DNA of 64,000 bases from WVYX01 sp039586815 (GTDB lineage Bacteria; Gemmatimonadota; Gemmatimonadetes; Gemmatimonadales; GWC2-71-9). The first letter of the stretch is position 1. Every line of letters starts with the position of its first letter. The stretch is from contig JBDHJR010000012.1 of the NCBI GenBank assembly GCA_039586815.1, positions 14,872-78,871 of the forward strand, in the 5' to 3' direction. The position numbers and the translations under genes were made by a program. This document shows positions 7,007 through 16,406 of this stretch, piece by piece. The notes under the pieces were generated by a model. That model saw only the letters and a program-made list of their open reading frames with translations, was not told where the DNA came from and made no database searches.

Positions 7007-9414
7007 TTGAGTGCCACCCTCTTTGTCTCACCCGGCACGAGCTGATGCATCTCGTCCCGCACTCTGATCTTGATCGGCGGCGCCATGGAAGGGAGTGACG
7101 TCATCTCGAGGCGCTCGTGGGTCATGTCCAGCTTGAGGCAGTGGCCCCGGTAGCAGATGCGAAGCTGCAGATCCTGGAGTTCCTCGGGAAGCCTCGGGTT
7201 GAGCCAGAGCACTTCGCCGCGGGTCTCGATCCCCGTATAGCAGCGCTGCACCAGGTCCACCGTGCCGGCCATGGCGCCGAGGTGAATGCCCTCCGCGGTG
7301 GTGCCACCCTGGATGTCGGCCACGTCGCTCTCCAGCGCGTCCACGAACAGGTCCCACGACCCGGGGCGGTTTTCACGGGCGAGCAGCCAGGAGCTGACGA
7401 CCCGGCTGAGCGTGGAGCCGTGTGAGGTGCGGGCGTCGTAGTAGTCGATGTTCTTGGGAATCATGGCGTGGTCGAAGTCGTACCCCAGGCGCTGGAACAG
7501 CTCCTCCAGCTCCTCCGCCGAGAAGAGATAGAACAGCATCAGGACGTCGGCCTGCTTGGAGAGCTTGTACCGGTTCGCCGTATCGCCCTCGGCCTCCAGG
7601 ATGCGGTCGAGCCTGTGGATGTCGCCGTACTTCTCGCGGTAACCCTCCCAGTCGAATTCCTGCAACTCGTCGTAACCCTCGAACTGGCTGATGATCCCGT
7701 CGCCGTGGAAGCAGACCTTCATCTTGCGGGAGATCTCCTCCCACTGCTCGATCTCGTCGGGGAGCACCACCAGCTTCTCGCACAGCTCGTCCCGCTTGTC
7801 GTAGGGCAGCGCGTAGAAGATCTCCAGTGCACGCCACAGCACCCATGCCGCCATGAGATTGGTGTAGGCGTTGTTGCTGAGGCCCGGTTCCTCGGTGTCG
7901 GGATACCCGTCGTGGTACTCGTCTGGACCCATCACACCCAGGATCTCGTAGCGGTCGATCTCCTCGTCGTAGCTTGAGACGCACGCCCAGAAGCGAGCGA
8001 TCTCTATCAGCATCTCCGCGCCGAAGAAAGCCATGAACTGCACGTCGCCGGTGACCTGGTAGTACTGCCAGATGTTGTAGGCGATCGCCGCGTTCACGTG
8101 CCGCTGCCGTTGACTGTTGTCGGGCAGCCAGCGACCGGACTTGGGGTTGAGATGTACCTGCTGCGTTTCCTCCCTTCCGTTGCTGCCGCTCTGCCAGGGG
8201 TACATGGCGCCGAGGCAGCCCGCCTCGCGCGCCGCGGCCCGTGCTTCGGGTAGACGGCGATAGCGGTATCGCAGCAGCGCCCGCGTGATCTCCGGCTGCC
8301 GCAGGTTGAGGAACGGGAAGATGTACAGCTCGTCCCAGAAGATGTGCCCGCGGTAGGCCTCGCCGTGCAGCCCCCGCGCGGGCACGCCCACGTCGAGCTC
8401 GGTGCTGTTCAGCGAGACGGTGACCAACAGGTGGAACACGTGGAGCCGCAACACCAGGGCGGTGTGCTCTTCGTGCCGGTTGGGTACGTCTGCCTTGATC
8501 GCGATGTCGAACCGGTTCCACAGGTGCTTCCACGCGTTGGCGTGGCTCTTGAGCAGGGACCCGAAGCTCCCCTGCCGTGGGATGGCTTGTTGTGCCTCCA
8601 GTCCACACTCCGCGATGGCGTGATCCCTTGAAGTGTAGAACGTGACGACCTTGTCGATGGTCACGGGCTTGCCCTGCGCCGCGTCGAGCACCAGCTCCTG
8701 GGCGATGTAGGCCGGACGTTCCACGAGGCGCCGCTCGACACGCTCGGGCTTGCCATCACGGTAGGCGCGGGTGCGGGCTGCCTGCGCCACCCCGATGCGC
8801 GACTGGCTGGTCTCGACCTTGAGATAGACCGTCTCGTCGTCCACCTGAGCCGTCGCCAGCGGCTCGAGGTGCTTGCCGTTGAGCTTGCGGTAGCGCGGCA
8901 CGCCGCTGTTGACGACCGTGCCATCGAGCGCCGAGCGGAACTCCACGCGCCCCGACCAGTTCTGCGACGTGAGAGAAGTCTCGAGCGCGCACACGTGCGG
9001 ATCGCCCATGTGGACCAGGCGCCGGTGCCGGAGCAACGTTTCCCGACCCTCGGCATCGCGAAACTGCATGGCTTTGGACAGCACGCCCTGCTGCAGGTCC
9101 AACTCCTGGCGGTACGACAGGATTTCGACCTGAGTCAGGTCGAACCACTCCCCGCCCTCGACGCGGAAGGTGAGTTCCAGCCAGTTGGGGAGGTTTACCA
9201 GGTCCTCGTTCTCGATGACCCGGCCCGCCATCTCGGTACCGAGGCGATTGTACCCGCCGGCCATGTAAGTGCCGGGGTAGTGCACGTCGTCCGCGCCGAC
9301 CTCGGCTGCTGCACCCCGGGTGGCGAAGTAGCCGTTGCCCAGTGTGCAGAGGGCCTCGCGCAATCCCTCCTGTCGCGGGTCGAATCCTTCGTAGGTGAGA
9401 GTCCAGCCGTCCAT
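7003..9414 (-). CDS. Glycoside hydrolase family 65 protein (disaccharide phosphorylase type)
   Basis: 803 residues from ATG 9412-9414, which shares one base with the otsB stop; the long open frame upstream of that ATG is antisense noise. The order matches GH65: an N-terminal beta-sandwich (MDGWTLTYEGFDP, LGNGYFATRG), an (alpha/alpha)6 barrel with FWDELYIFPF and MYPWQSGSNGREE, then GVMGPDEYHDG containing Glu499 at the position of the family's general acid, NNAYTN, and a C-terminal sheet. Family members phosphorolyse maltose, trehalose, trehalose-6-phosphate, kojibiose or nigerose; a few hydrolyse. Substrate cannot be read from sequence. Coupling to otsB points to trehalose or trehalose-6-phosphate. 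Likely cytoplasmic, since no signal peptide is present. Confidence 0.93.
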   Translation of the reverse strand: MDGWTLTYEGFDPRQEGLREALCTLGNGYFATRGAAAEVGADDVHYPGTYMAGGYNRLGTEMAGRVIENEDLVNLPNWLELTFRVEGGEWFDLTQVEILSYRQELDLQQGVLSKAMQFRDAEGRETLLRHRRLVHMGDPHVCALETSLTSQNWSGRVEFRSALDGTVVNSGVPRYRKLNGKHLEPLATAQVDDETVYLKVETSQSRIGVAQAARTRAYRDGKPERVERRLVERPAYIAQELVLDAAQGKPVTIDKVVTFYTSRDHAIAECGLEAQQAIPRQGSFGSLLKSHANAWKHLWNRFDIAIKADVPNRHEEHTALVLRLHVFHLLVTVSLNSTELDVGVPARGLHGEAYRGHIFWDELYIFPFLNLRQPEITRALLRYRYRRLPEARAAAREAGCLGAMYPWQSGSNGREETQQVHLNPKSGRWLPDNSQRQRHVNAAIAYNIWQYYQVTGDVQFMAFFGAEMLIEIARFWACVSSYDEEIDRYEILGVMGPDEYHDGYPDTEEPGLSNNAYTNLMAAWVLWRALEIFYALPYDKRDELCEKLVVLPDEIEQWEEISRKMKVCFHGDGIISQFEGYDELQEFDWEGYREKYGDIHRLDRILEAEGDTANRYKLSKQADVLMLFYLFSAEELEELFQRLGYDFDHAMIPKNIDYYDARTSHGSTLSRVVSSWLLARENRPGSWDLFVDALESDVADIQGGTTAEGIHLGAMAGTVDLVQRCYTGIETRGEVLWLNPRLPEELQDLQLRICYRGHCLKLDMTHERLEMTSLPSMAPPIKIRVRDEMHQLVPGETKRVALK

Positions 9415-10208
9415 CAGCGCGTGGACTCCACGGCCGAGATCAGGTGCCGCAGGAAGACGCGGGCCTCCTCCGTGTCGCGCAGCAGGTAGTGCGCACAGCT
9501 GTCGCCGGCCTGCTCCGCCACCAGGATGCCGATGCCGCGCTGCTCCAGGGCACAGAAGGCGTCCTCGTCCGTCTCGTCGTCTCCCAGGTAGAACGGCAGC
9601 ACGTCGGGCTGGTCCAGGCCGAGTGCCCCCAGCAGCCACAGCACGGCCTTGCCCTTGTCCCATGCGATGTTGGGCCTCAGCTCGTAGACCTTCTTGCCGC
9701 CGGTGCGGCGCAGATCGGGATGGCGGGCCGCGACCTCCTCCATGGCGTAGTCGATGGCGGGGAGGTCCTCCTCGGCCACCAGGCGGTAGTGCAGGGCGAC
9801 GGCGTACTTCTTCCGCTCGATCAGGGCTCCCTCGATGTCCCCTACGCGCCGCTCCAGCCGCTCGGCGGCGTCCTGCAAGTCGGGCTGGTGCCTGTCCCCC
9901 TCCCGGTGCTGCATGTCGAGCCCGTCCGGCCCCACGATGTCGAAGCCGTGGCTGCCCGCGTATACCAGGGAATCGATCTGCACCAGGCTCTCCACGTCCT
10001 GCCGGTCGCGCCCGCTCACGATCGCGACGGGGCAGACAGCCGCGAGATCGCGCAGGGTAGTGCGCATCGCGTCGGACAGCACGGCGAGCTCGGGCCGGGA
10101 AACGATCGGGGTGAGAGTGCCGTCGTAGTCGAGGAAGACGGCTGGCCGCTGGCCAGTCACTTGCCGGCGGACCAGGTCGAGGCTGTCGAGCGCTGCGGGG
10201 ATGGTCAT
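9414..10208 (-). CDS. otsB: Trehalose-6-phosphate phosphatase (OtsB type, HAD superfamily)
   Basis: 264 residues from ATG 10206-10208 (MTIPAALDSL). HAD motif I is FLDYDGTLTPI near residues 25-35, motif II is IVSGRDR, and motif IV is LGDDETDEDAF; GSHGFD and ELRPN are typical of trehalose-6-phosphate phosphatases. Length is normal for OtsB (about 250-270). The reaction removes phosphate from trehalose-6-phosphate to give trehalose. No otsA synthase is in the window; the partner is instead the GH65 enzyme, whose start overlaps this stop. This is the first gene of a four-gene leftward operon, 79 bases from the divergent deacetylase-like gene, so regulatory sites for both directions should lie in that gap. 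Confidence 0.92.
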   Translation of the reverse strand: MTIPAALDSLDLVRRQVTGQRPAVFLDYDGTLTPIVSRPELAVLSDAMRTTLRDLAAVCPVAIVSGRDRQDVESLVQIDSLVYAGSHGFDIVGPDGLDMQHREGDRHQPDLQDAAERLERRVGDIEGALIERKKYAVALHYRLVAEEDLPAIDYAMEEVAARHPDLRRTGGKKVYELRPNIAWDKGKAVLWLLGALGLDQPDVLPFYLGDDETDEDAFCALEQRGIGILVAEQAGDSCAHYLLRDTEEARVFLRHLISAVESTR

Positions 10209-10287
10209 CTGAAGCCTATTGTCATGACCTGGACCGCCAGTCGTCAAGGTGGCGGGTCCGGGCCGCAGCTCCATATTTCCACTACTC

Positions 10288-12105
10288 ATGGCACAACGAC
10301 CGGGGACGATACCGGGACGCTTTGCCCGCTGGTTGCGGTACACGCTGCGGCCTCCGGATGTGTGCTTCGTGCACCATCCGGATTATGCCCATGCGGCCGC
10401 GGGGGCGCTGCTCGACCCCGCCCGCGCCGACAAGATCCTCGGATTCCTCACCGACGAGCACCTGATCCGACGGGCCGACGTGAGCCGGCCCCTCCCGGCT
10501 TCGCTGGAGAACGTCCTCAGGGTGCACACGGCCGAGTACCTGGAGTCGCTCGCCGATCCCGAGGTCGTGGCCGGCATCATGGGAATGCCCTTCACTCCGC
10601 GCGCCTCCCAGGACGCGCTCGACCTGATGCGGCTCATGGTTGGCGGCACCATCCAGGCGACCCGCATGGCGCTGCGGACGGGCAAGTCCGCGGTACACCT
10701 GGGCGGTGGATTCCACCACGCCACCCCCGGTGAGGGCATGGGCTTCTGCGTCTTCAACGATGTGGCCGTGGCGATCGCGCGGCTGCGGGCCAAGGGATTC
10801 GACGAGCCGGTGCTCGTGGTGGATCTCGACCTGCACGACGGTAACGGCACCCGGGCAGTCTTCGCGGATGATTCTACGGTGCACACCTTCTCGATCCACA
10901 ACGTGGCGTGGGACGAGACCGAGGCAGTGGCATCGACCAGTATCGCGCTCGGGAGTGACGTGACGGACGAGGTGTTCCTCGATACTCTGCGGCGCGAGTT
11001 GCCGCCGGTCGTCGAGCAGCACCAACCGGGACTCGTCATCTACGTGGCCGGGGTAGATGGTGCGGCGGGGGACGCGCTGGGCGACTGGGATCTGAGCGAA
11101 GAGGGAATGCTCGAGCGCGACCGCTTCGTAGTGAGCCAGGTGCAGCAGGATGGGCAATCCGCGCCGCTGGCCGTGGTGCTGGCGGGCGGCTACGGGGCAT
11201 CGGCGTGGCGTCACTCGGCGCGGTTCCTCGGCTGGCTGGCGAGTGGTTCGGTGGTCGAGCCTCCGGGCGCGGCCGAGATTCTGGTGCGGCAGTACCGCGA
11301 GATCTCGAAGCGGTGGGAGGCGGCTGGGAAGAAGGCCGACGAGGATGATTGGGGATTGAGCGAGGAGGACATCACAGGGCTCGTGACCCATGTGGACACT
11401 CGGTTCCTGGGGCACTTCAGCAAGCACCAACTTGAGCTGGAGCTGCAGCAGTTGGGTTTCCTCGACCACGTGCGCAGCAGGGGATTCGGCCACCCGTCCA
11501 TCACCCTTGAAGCGCCGGCCGGCTTGGGGCAGACACTACGGATCTACGGCGATCCGTCGCACACCGATCTGCTGTTGGAGCTCAAGGCGGGACGCAGCCG
11601 GAGCATGGTGCCGGGTTACGAGGTGATCGAGATCGAATGGCTCCTGCTGCAGAATCCCCGCGGCGGTTTCAGTGAGGCGCGTCCCCAGCTCCCAGGGCAG
11701 TCTCACCCCGGCCTGGGCCTCATGCGGCACGTGGCCGCGTGGCTGGTCGTGGTGTGCGAGCGACTGTCACTTGACGGGATCGCGTTCGTGCCCTCGCAGT
11801 ACTACATGGCGGCGGTGGGCCGCCGGCACCTCAAGTTCGCGGAACCCGCAAGCCAGGCGCGGTTCGAGGCGATGCGGAATGCGCTGGCGGGGGTGGACCT
11901 GTCCGACGCCAACCGTGCTGTGGATGGCGGACGGCTTGAGGACGCGCGCACGGGAGAGACCGTGCGCTGGGAACCCGCGACCATGGTGGTCGCCGTGAGT
12001 GGCAAGCTCGGTGCCCAACTGACTGGCCGGGAGTACCGGGAGGCGGTTCGGCAGGCCCTGGAGACCTACGACTTCCGGTTGCGCGCAGATCGGGTCTCCG
12101 ACTAG
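10288..12105 (+). CDS. Histone deacetylase-like (arginase/deacetylase superfamily) enzyme with extra C-terminal domain
   Basis: 605 residues from ATG 10288 (an in-frame GTG at 10249 is less likely). Residues about 20-310 are an HDAC fold: HPDYAH, catalytic HH pair at 143-144 in GGGFHHATPGEGMGF, metal ligands Asp181 and His183 in DLDLHDGNGT, Asp257 in AGVDGAAGD, and a GGYG motif near residue 295. All zinc ligands and the HH pair are intact, so activity on an acetylated small molecule or protein is expected. Residues about 340-605 are an additional domain I do not recognise; it contains LEAPAGLGQTLRIYGDPSHTD and a strand-rich core. Normal bacterial members stop near 300-370 residues. The stop lies in a CTAG shared with the convergent kgd gene. 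Confidence 0.88.
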   Translation: MAQRPGTIPGRFARWLRYTLRPPDVCFVHHPDYAHAAAGALLDPARADKILGFLTDEHLIRRADVSRPLPASLENVLRVHTAEYLESLADPEVVAGIMGMPFTPRASQDALDLMRLMVGGTIQATRMALRTGKSAVHLGGGFHHATPGEGMGFCVFNDVAVAIARLRAKGFDEPVLVVDLDLHDGNGTRAVFADDSTVHTFSIHNVAWDETEAVASTSIALGSDVTDEVFLDTLRRELPPVVEQHQPGLVIYVAGVDGAAGDALGDWDLSEEGMLERDRFVVSQVQQDGQSAPLAVVLAGGYGASAWRHSARFLGWLASGSVVEPPGAAEILVRQYREISKRWEAAGKKADEDDWGLSEEDITGLVTHVDTRFLGHFSKHQLELELQQLGFLDHVRSRGFGHPSITLEAPAGLGQTLRIYGDPSHTDLLLELKAGRSRSMVPGYEVIEIEWLLLQNPRGGFSEARPQLPGQSHPGLGLMRHVAAWLVVVCERLSLDGIAFVPSQYYMAAVGRRHLKFAEPASQARFEAMRNALAGVDLSDANRAVDGGRLEDARTGETVRWEPATMVVAVSGKLGAQLTGREYREAVRQALETYDFRLRADRVSD

Positions 12106-15100
12106 GCCAGCACCTCATTCACCAGCCGCTCCTGCTCCGCGCGGTGCGCCGCGGGGTATCCCTCAGCCGGGCTGGAACGCTCGGGTCGCGAGACGTGCCG
12201 CACGGAGATGTCGTCCCCTGCCAGCTCGATGAGATGCGGCACCACCCACTTGCGCGCTCCCATGTTCGTCGGCTCCTCCTGAAGCCAGACGATCTCATCG
12301 AGCTTCGGGAATGACGCGATGAGCTGATGCAGGTGGCCTTCGGGAAACGGATACAGCAGCTCGACGCGGCCAACGGCTACGTGTCCGGCTGCGGCGCGCC
12401 GCTCCGAGGACACAACGTCGTAGTAGACCTTGCCGGAGCAGAGCACGAGGCGCCGCACGTCCTCGCGCGACCCGGGCAGCGCGGGGTCGTCGAGTACCGG
12501 GTGGAACGCTCCGGAGCACAGTTCTTCCAGCGGTGACGTGGCCTGTGGCAGACGCAGCAGGCTCTTGGGAGTCATGATGATGAGCGGTCGCGGCTCCTGG
12601 TGCCTGGCCTGTCGCCTGAGCAGGTGGAAGTACTGCGCGGGCGTAGAGCAGTTGGCCACGCGGATGTTGCCCTCCGCGCCGAGCGCGAGGTAGCGCTCCA
12701 GCCGCGCGCTCGAGTGCTCCGGACCCTGGCCCTCGTACCCGTGGGGCAGCAACAGCGTGAGGCGCGACGTCTGTCCCCACTTGGCCAACCCCGCGATGAT
12801 GAACTGGTCGATGATCACTTCGGCCGCGTTGGCGAAGTCGCCGAACTGCGCCTCCCACAACACCAGCGCGTACGGCGTGGCCACACTGTAGCCGTACTCG
12901 AAGCCCATCGCTGCGTACTCCGAGAGCGGCGAGTTGTAGAGCTCCATCGGTGCGCGTGAAGTGGAGAGATGCTGGATCGGTGTGAACGGTGCGCCCGTAT
13001 CGGCGTCGAACAGCGTGAGGTGGCGCTGGCTGAACGTGCCGCGCGCGGTGTCCTGTCCGACCATGCGGAGGGCAATCCCGTCGGCCAGGAGTGAGCCGAG
13101 CGCCAGCGCCTCCGCGTGGGCCCAGTCGAGCCCCTCGTCCTCTTCCACGATCGTGCGCCGCCGGTCGAGCACCCGCTGGAGCTTGCGGTTCACATGGAAG
13201 CCATCGGGTGCCGAGAGGAGTTCGTCATTCAGCTTGACCAGGACCTCTCGCTCCACCGCTGTCTCCGGATCGGTCGCGGCCACCCACATGCCGGTAATGC
13301 GGTCGGGCTCCTCGCCCTCCTCCCCCGCCTTCGCGAGATCGGCCTTGAGCTTGGCCTGTGTCTCGCTGAGCGCGTTGTACACTTGATCCGTGAGCTGCTC
13401 GGCCTGCTCTTCGGTCACCACTCGCTGATGTACGAGTTGCTGCGCGTACAGCTCACGCACCGTGGGATGCCCGTCGATGCGCTGGTACATCATGGGCTGG
13501 GTGTAGCGCGGCTCGTCGCCCTCGTTGTGCCCGTGGCGCCGGTAACCCACCAGGTTTAGCACCACGTCCCCACGGAACTTCTTGCGGTACATCATGGCGA
13601 GCTGCACCGCTGCGAGGCACGCCTCGGGATCGTCGGCGTTGACGTGCACAATCGGGACGTCGAAGCCCTTGGCCATGTCGCTCGCGAAGTCGGTGCTGCG
13701 TGCGTCACGCGGGTCGGTGGTGAATCCCACCTGATTGTTCGCGATGATGTGCAGCGTGCCGCCGGTGCCGTAGCCCTCGAGCCGGGCCAAGTTGATGGTC
13801 TCGGCCACCACGCCCTGGGCCGCGAACGCCGCGTCGCCGTGAATGAGGATGGGGAGGACACGCACCGGGTCGTGGTCTGCTTGGACGCCGGCCCGGTTGG
13901 TCTGCCGCGCGCGGGCGTTACCCACCACCACCGGGTCCACCGCCTCCAGGTGGCTCGGGTTGGGCATGAGTGTCACCGCGACCTTGTCACCGCGCGACGT
14001 CTCGAGGATGCCGTCCGCTCCGTGGTGGTACTTCACGTCGCCCGTACCGCCCACCGGCGTGAGCGTCTCCTCAACCTCGCGACCGCCCTCGAACTCGGCG
14101 AGCAGCGTCTCATACGGCAGCCCCAGGATGTGGGCCAGCACGTTGAGGCGCCCGCGGTGCGCCATGCCGACCACCGCTTCGCGGGTGGTCTGGTCGGCGG
14201 CCAGATCGAGCGCCCGGCGCAGCATGGGAACCAGCATGTCCAGCCCCTCGATGCCGAAGCGCTTGTGGCCCAGGTAGTTGCGGTGGAGGAAGCGCTCCAG
14301 CACATCCACGTGGCTCAGCTCGGCGAGCAGCTCCTGCCTTCTCTCGTCGGATAGCGGATGCCGGTGCTCGCCCGACTCGATCACGCGGCGGAGCCACACC
14401 CGCTCCTCGTGACTCGCGATGTGCTCGATCTCGTAGGCGATGGTGCCGCAGTAGATCTCGCGCAGGCGCGGCAGCACGTCCTCCAGCGTCTCGCCCCCGA
14501 CGTACGCGCGTAGCACGTCGGCTGGGATCTGCCGCATGATCTGCGGTGTGAGATCGAGGTGCGCCGGGTCGAGTGCCGGGTCGCCGCGGGGCTCCGTGCC
14601 CAGCGGGTCGAGCTGAGCCGCTAGGTAGCCATGCGTGCGGTGGGCGCGTACCAGCGACATGGCCGCGGCCACGTGATACAGCATGTCCTGAGTGAGTCCC
14701 TCTGCCGCAGCAGCAGCGGCACCCGGCTTGGGCGCCGCCGCCACGCCGGCTGCCACCGCCGTTTCCGCCGCGGCTAAAGTCGCCGCATCGATCTCCATCG
14801 CCTTGGCAATCGTGCGGTAGAAATCCTCCTCGCCGTTGAGCAGGCGGTCCACCAGCAGCAGGAACTCGCCCGACTCGGCTCCCTGGATGATGCGGTGGTC
14901 GTAGGTGCTGGTGACGGTCATCAGCTTGGCGCCGGCGACGTCACGGATCGCGCCGGTGGCAATGATCGATCCCTGCCCCTTCATGAGACGCGGCACCGAG
15001 GCCACGGTCCCGATCGTACCCGGGTTGGAGAGGGTGATGGTGCCGCCCATGTAGGCGTCAGGCAGCAGCTTGCCGTCGCGCGCGCCGGCCACGATGCGCT

Positions 15101-15707
15101 CGTACTCCTCGTGGAACTCACCGAAGCTCATGGCCTCGGCCCGCTTGACCACGGGGACCATGAGCCTGCGGGAGCCGTCCTTCCCCACGGTGTCCACCGC
15201 GAGGCCGAGGTTCACGCTCCCGGGATCCACCTTGAAGTGGTCTTCGCCCGACTGCGCGACGGCCCGAATCATGGAGGGGTATTGCTGCGCGGCCTGCACC
15301 AGGGCCCAGCCGATGAAGTGCGTGAACGAGAGCTTGAGTCCCCGCGGCTTGAGCTGCCGGTTGAAGGCGGCGCGCACCGCCCAGAGCAGCGCGACGTCCA
15401 CCTCGCGGAAGGAGGTCGCCGTGGGGATCTCGAGCGACGCCTCCATGTTCTGCAGCAGGCGCAGCGCCGGACCCTCGATGGGCTCGCCTGGGGCGGGTGC
15501 GGGTTCTGGCTTGGGTGGCGCGGATTCCGCCGCCGGAGGCTGGACCGTTGAAGCCTGCGCCGCCCCGGCAACCGGCTCCTCGCCCTCGAATCCGTTATCG
15601 AACAGCCTGCGCCACTCCTCCGGGACCGAAGCGGGGTCTCGGAGGTAGTCCTCGTACAGGGCCTGCGCGAAGCCCGAGTTGACTGTCTCGAAGATGTTCT
15701 CGAACAA
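12102..15707 (-). CDS. kgd: Multifunctional 2-oxoglutarate dehydrogenase E1 / succinyltransferase fusion (Kgd type)
   Basis: 1201 residues from TTG at 15705-15707 (then FENIFETVNSGFAQAL); no ATG or GTG lies closer, and the open frame beyond is antisense to a DinB gene. Residues about 100-340 are an E2-type acyltransferase core without a lipoyl domain, with DHR at 270-272 (His271). The rest is the thiamine-diphosphate E1: GMAHRGRLN, KYHHGADG, HGDAAFAAQGV (Asp625), ANNQVGFTTDP, RRHGHNEGDEP and a C-terminal LPHGYEGQGPEHSSAR. Size and order match mycobacterial Kgd. It converts 2-oxoglutarate to the succinyl level in the TCA cycle, normally together with the pyruvate dehydrogenase E2/E3 components. 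No other TCA gene is adjacent. Confidence 0.94.
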   Translation of the reverse strand: MFENIFETVNSGFAQALYEDYLRDPASVPEEWRRLFDNGFEGEEPVAGAAQASTVQPPAAESAPPKPEPAPAPGEPIEGPALRLLQNMEASLEIPTATSFREVDVALLWAVRAAFNRQLKPRGLKLSFTHFIGWALVQAAQQYPSMIRAVAQSGEDHFKVDPGSVNLGLAVDTVGKDGSRRLMVPVVKRAEAMSFGEFHEEYERIVAGARDGKLLPDAYMGGTITLSNPGTIGTVASVPRLMKGQGSIIATGAIRDVAGAKLMTVTSTYDHRIIQGAESGEFLLLVDRLLNGEEDFYRTIAKAMEIDAATLAAAETAVAAGVAAAPKPGAAAAAAEGLTQDMLYHVAAAMSLVRAHRTHGYLAAQLDPLGTEPRGDPALDPAHLDLTPQIMRQIPADVLRAYVGGETLEDVLPRLREIYCGTIAYEIEHIASHEERVWLRRVIESGEHRHPLSDERRQELLAELSHVDVLERFLHRNYLGHKRFGIEGLDMLVPMLRRALDLAADQTTREAVVGMAHRGRLNVLAHILGLPYETLLAEFEGGREVEETLTPVGGTGDVKYHHGADGILETSRGDKVAVTLMPNPSHLEAVDPVVVGNARARQTNRAGVQADHDPVRVLPILIHGDAAFAAQGVVAETINLARLEGYGTGGTLHIIANNQVGFTTDPRDARSTDFASDMAKGFDVPIVHVNADDPEACLAAVQLAMMYRKKFRGDVVLNLVGYRRHGHNEGDEPRYTQPMMYQRIDGHPTVRELYAQQLVHQRVVTEEQAEQLTDQVYNALSETQAKLKADLAKAGEEGEEPDRITGMWVAATDPETAVEREVLVKLNDELLSAPDGFHVNRKLQRVLDRRRTIVEEDEGLDWAHAEALALGSLLADGIALRMVGQDTARGTFSQRHLTLFDADTGAPFTPIQHLSTSRAPMELYNSPLSEYAAMGFEYGYSVATPYALVLWEAQFGDFANAAEVIIDQFIIAGLAKWGQTSRLTLLLPHGYEGQGPEHSSARLERYLALGAEGNIRVANCSTPAQYFHLLRRQARHQEPRPLIIMTPKSLLRLPQATSPLEELCSGAFHPVLDDPALPGSREDVRRLVLCSGKVYYDVVSSERRAAAGHVAVGRVELLYPFPEGHLHQLIASFPKLDEIVWLQEEPTNMGARKWVVPHLIELAGDDISVRHVSRPERSSPAEGYPAAHRAEQERLVNEVLA

Positions 15708-15830
15708 GGGTGCCGACCGGAGTCGCGGGTGCCGTTCACCAGAAGGAAGGAAGGTAGAGCGGTCGAGGTTCCCCGTCGAGTGCGCCGCGGCCGCTGGCGT
15801 CCCGCGCGCCCCCGCCGTAGGCTCAGCAGC

Positions 15831-16304
15831 ATGTACACAGCCGTGCGCCACTTCCTCGCCGCCTGGGCCCACGAGTCGGCCGAGACCGCCCGGGTGATGG
15901 CCGCGCTCACAGACACTTCCCTGGGGCGGCGCATAGCCGAGGGATACCGCAGCTTGGGTGAGCTCGCCTGGCACGTCGTGGTGTCGCAGCGGGAGATCCT
16001 GGGAAAGACCGGACTCGAGTGGGACGCGCCCTCCAAGCGCGATCCGGCTCCCGAGCGTGCAGCCGCGATCCACTCTGCCTACGTGGACGCCGCCAAGGCG
16101 CTCGCCGCTGCGGTGGAGCAGCGGTGGGACGACACTACTCTGGCTGTGCGGGACTCGATCTACGACCGGGATTGGCCCCGCGGGGTCACCCTCGCAGTCA
16201 TGCTGCACCACGAGATCCACCACCGCGGGCAGATGACTGTGCTGATGCGGCAGGCTGGGCTTCGGGTGCCGGGAGTGTACGGGCCGTCGGCGGATGAGAA
16301 GTAG
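15831..16304 (+). CDS. DinB/YfiT-like putative metal enzyme
   Basis: 157 residues from ATG 15831 (MYTAVRHFLAAW). A four-helix bundle is predicted. The DinB metal triad is visible: a His in GELAWHVVVSQ and the C-terminal HHEIHHRGQMTVLMR pair. The HHRGQ ending is diagnostic for the DinB/DUF664 superfamily, whose members include mycothiol- or bacillithiol-dependent transferases. The usual chemistry is thiol transfer to electrophiles, but the specific substrate cannot be inferred. It is divergent from kgd with 123 bases between starts. A C-run/G-run (16313-16327) follows the stop but lacks a T-tract. Confidence 0.88.
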   Translation: MYTAVRHFLAAWAHESAETARVMAALTDTSLGRRIAEGYRSLGELAWHVVVSQREILGKTGLEWDAPSKRDPAPERAAAIHSAYVDAAKALAAAVEQRWDDTTLAVRDSIYDRDWPRGVTLAVMLHHEIHHRGQMTVLMRQAGLRVPGVYGPSADEK

Positions 16305-16406
16305 GTGAACGTCCCCCCCTTGGGGGGAACCTCGGGCGGCGTTGCAGCCTTTCGCCCGTATGGCATCGCGCTTTCTATTCAAGGACGCCCAACATCAGGA
16401 GGTTTC

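Noticed and set aside
9415..9663. N-terminal extension of the GH65 gene (886-residue version)
   Set aside because: The extra residues are the antisense of otsB codons; the ATG coupled to the otsB stop gives the normal family N-terminus.
16313..16327. C-run/G-run after the DinB gene as an intrinsic terminator
   Set aside because: The loop would be only two or three bases and no T-tract follows.
15708..16382. N-terminal extension of kgd to 1426 residues
   Set aside because: It runs opposite the DinB gene, and the Kgd-like N-terminus begins at FENIFETVNSGF.
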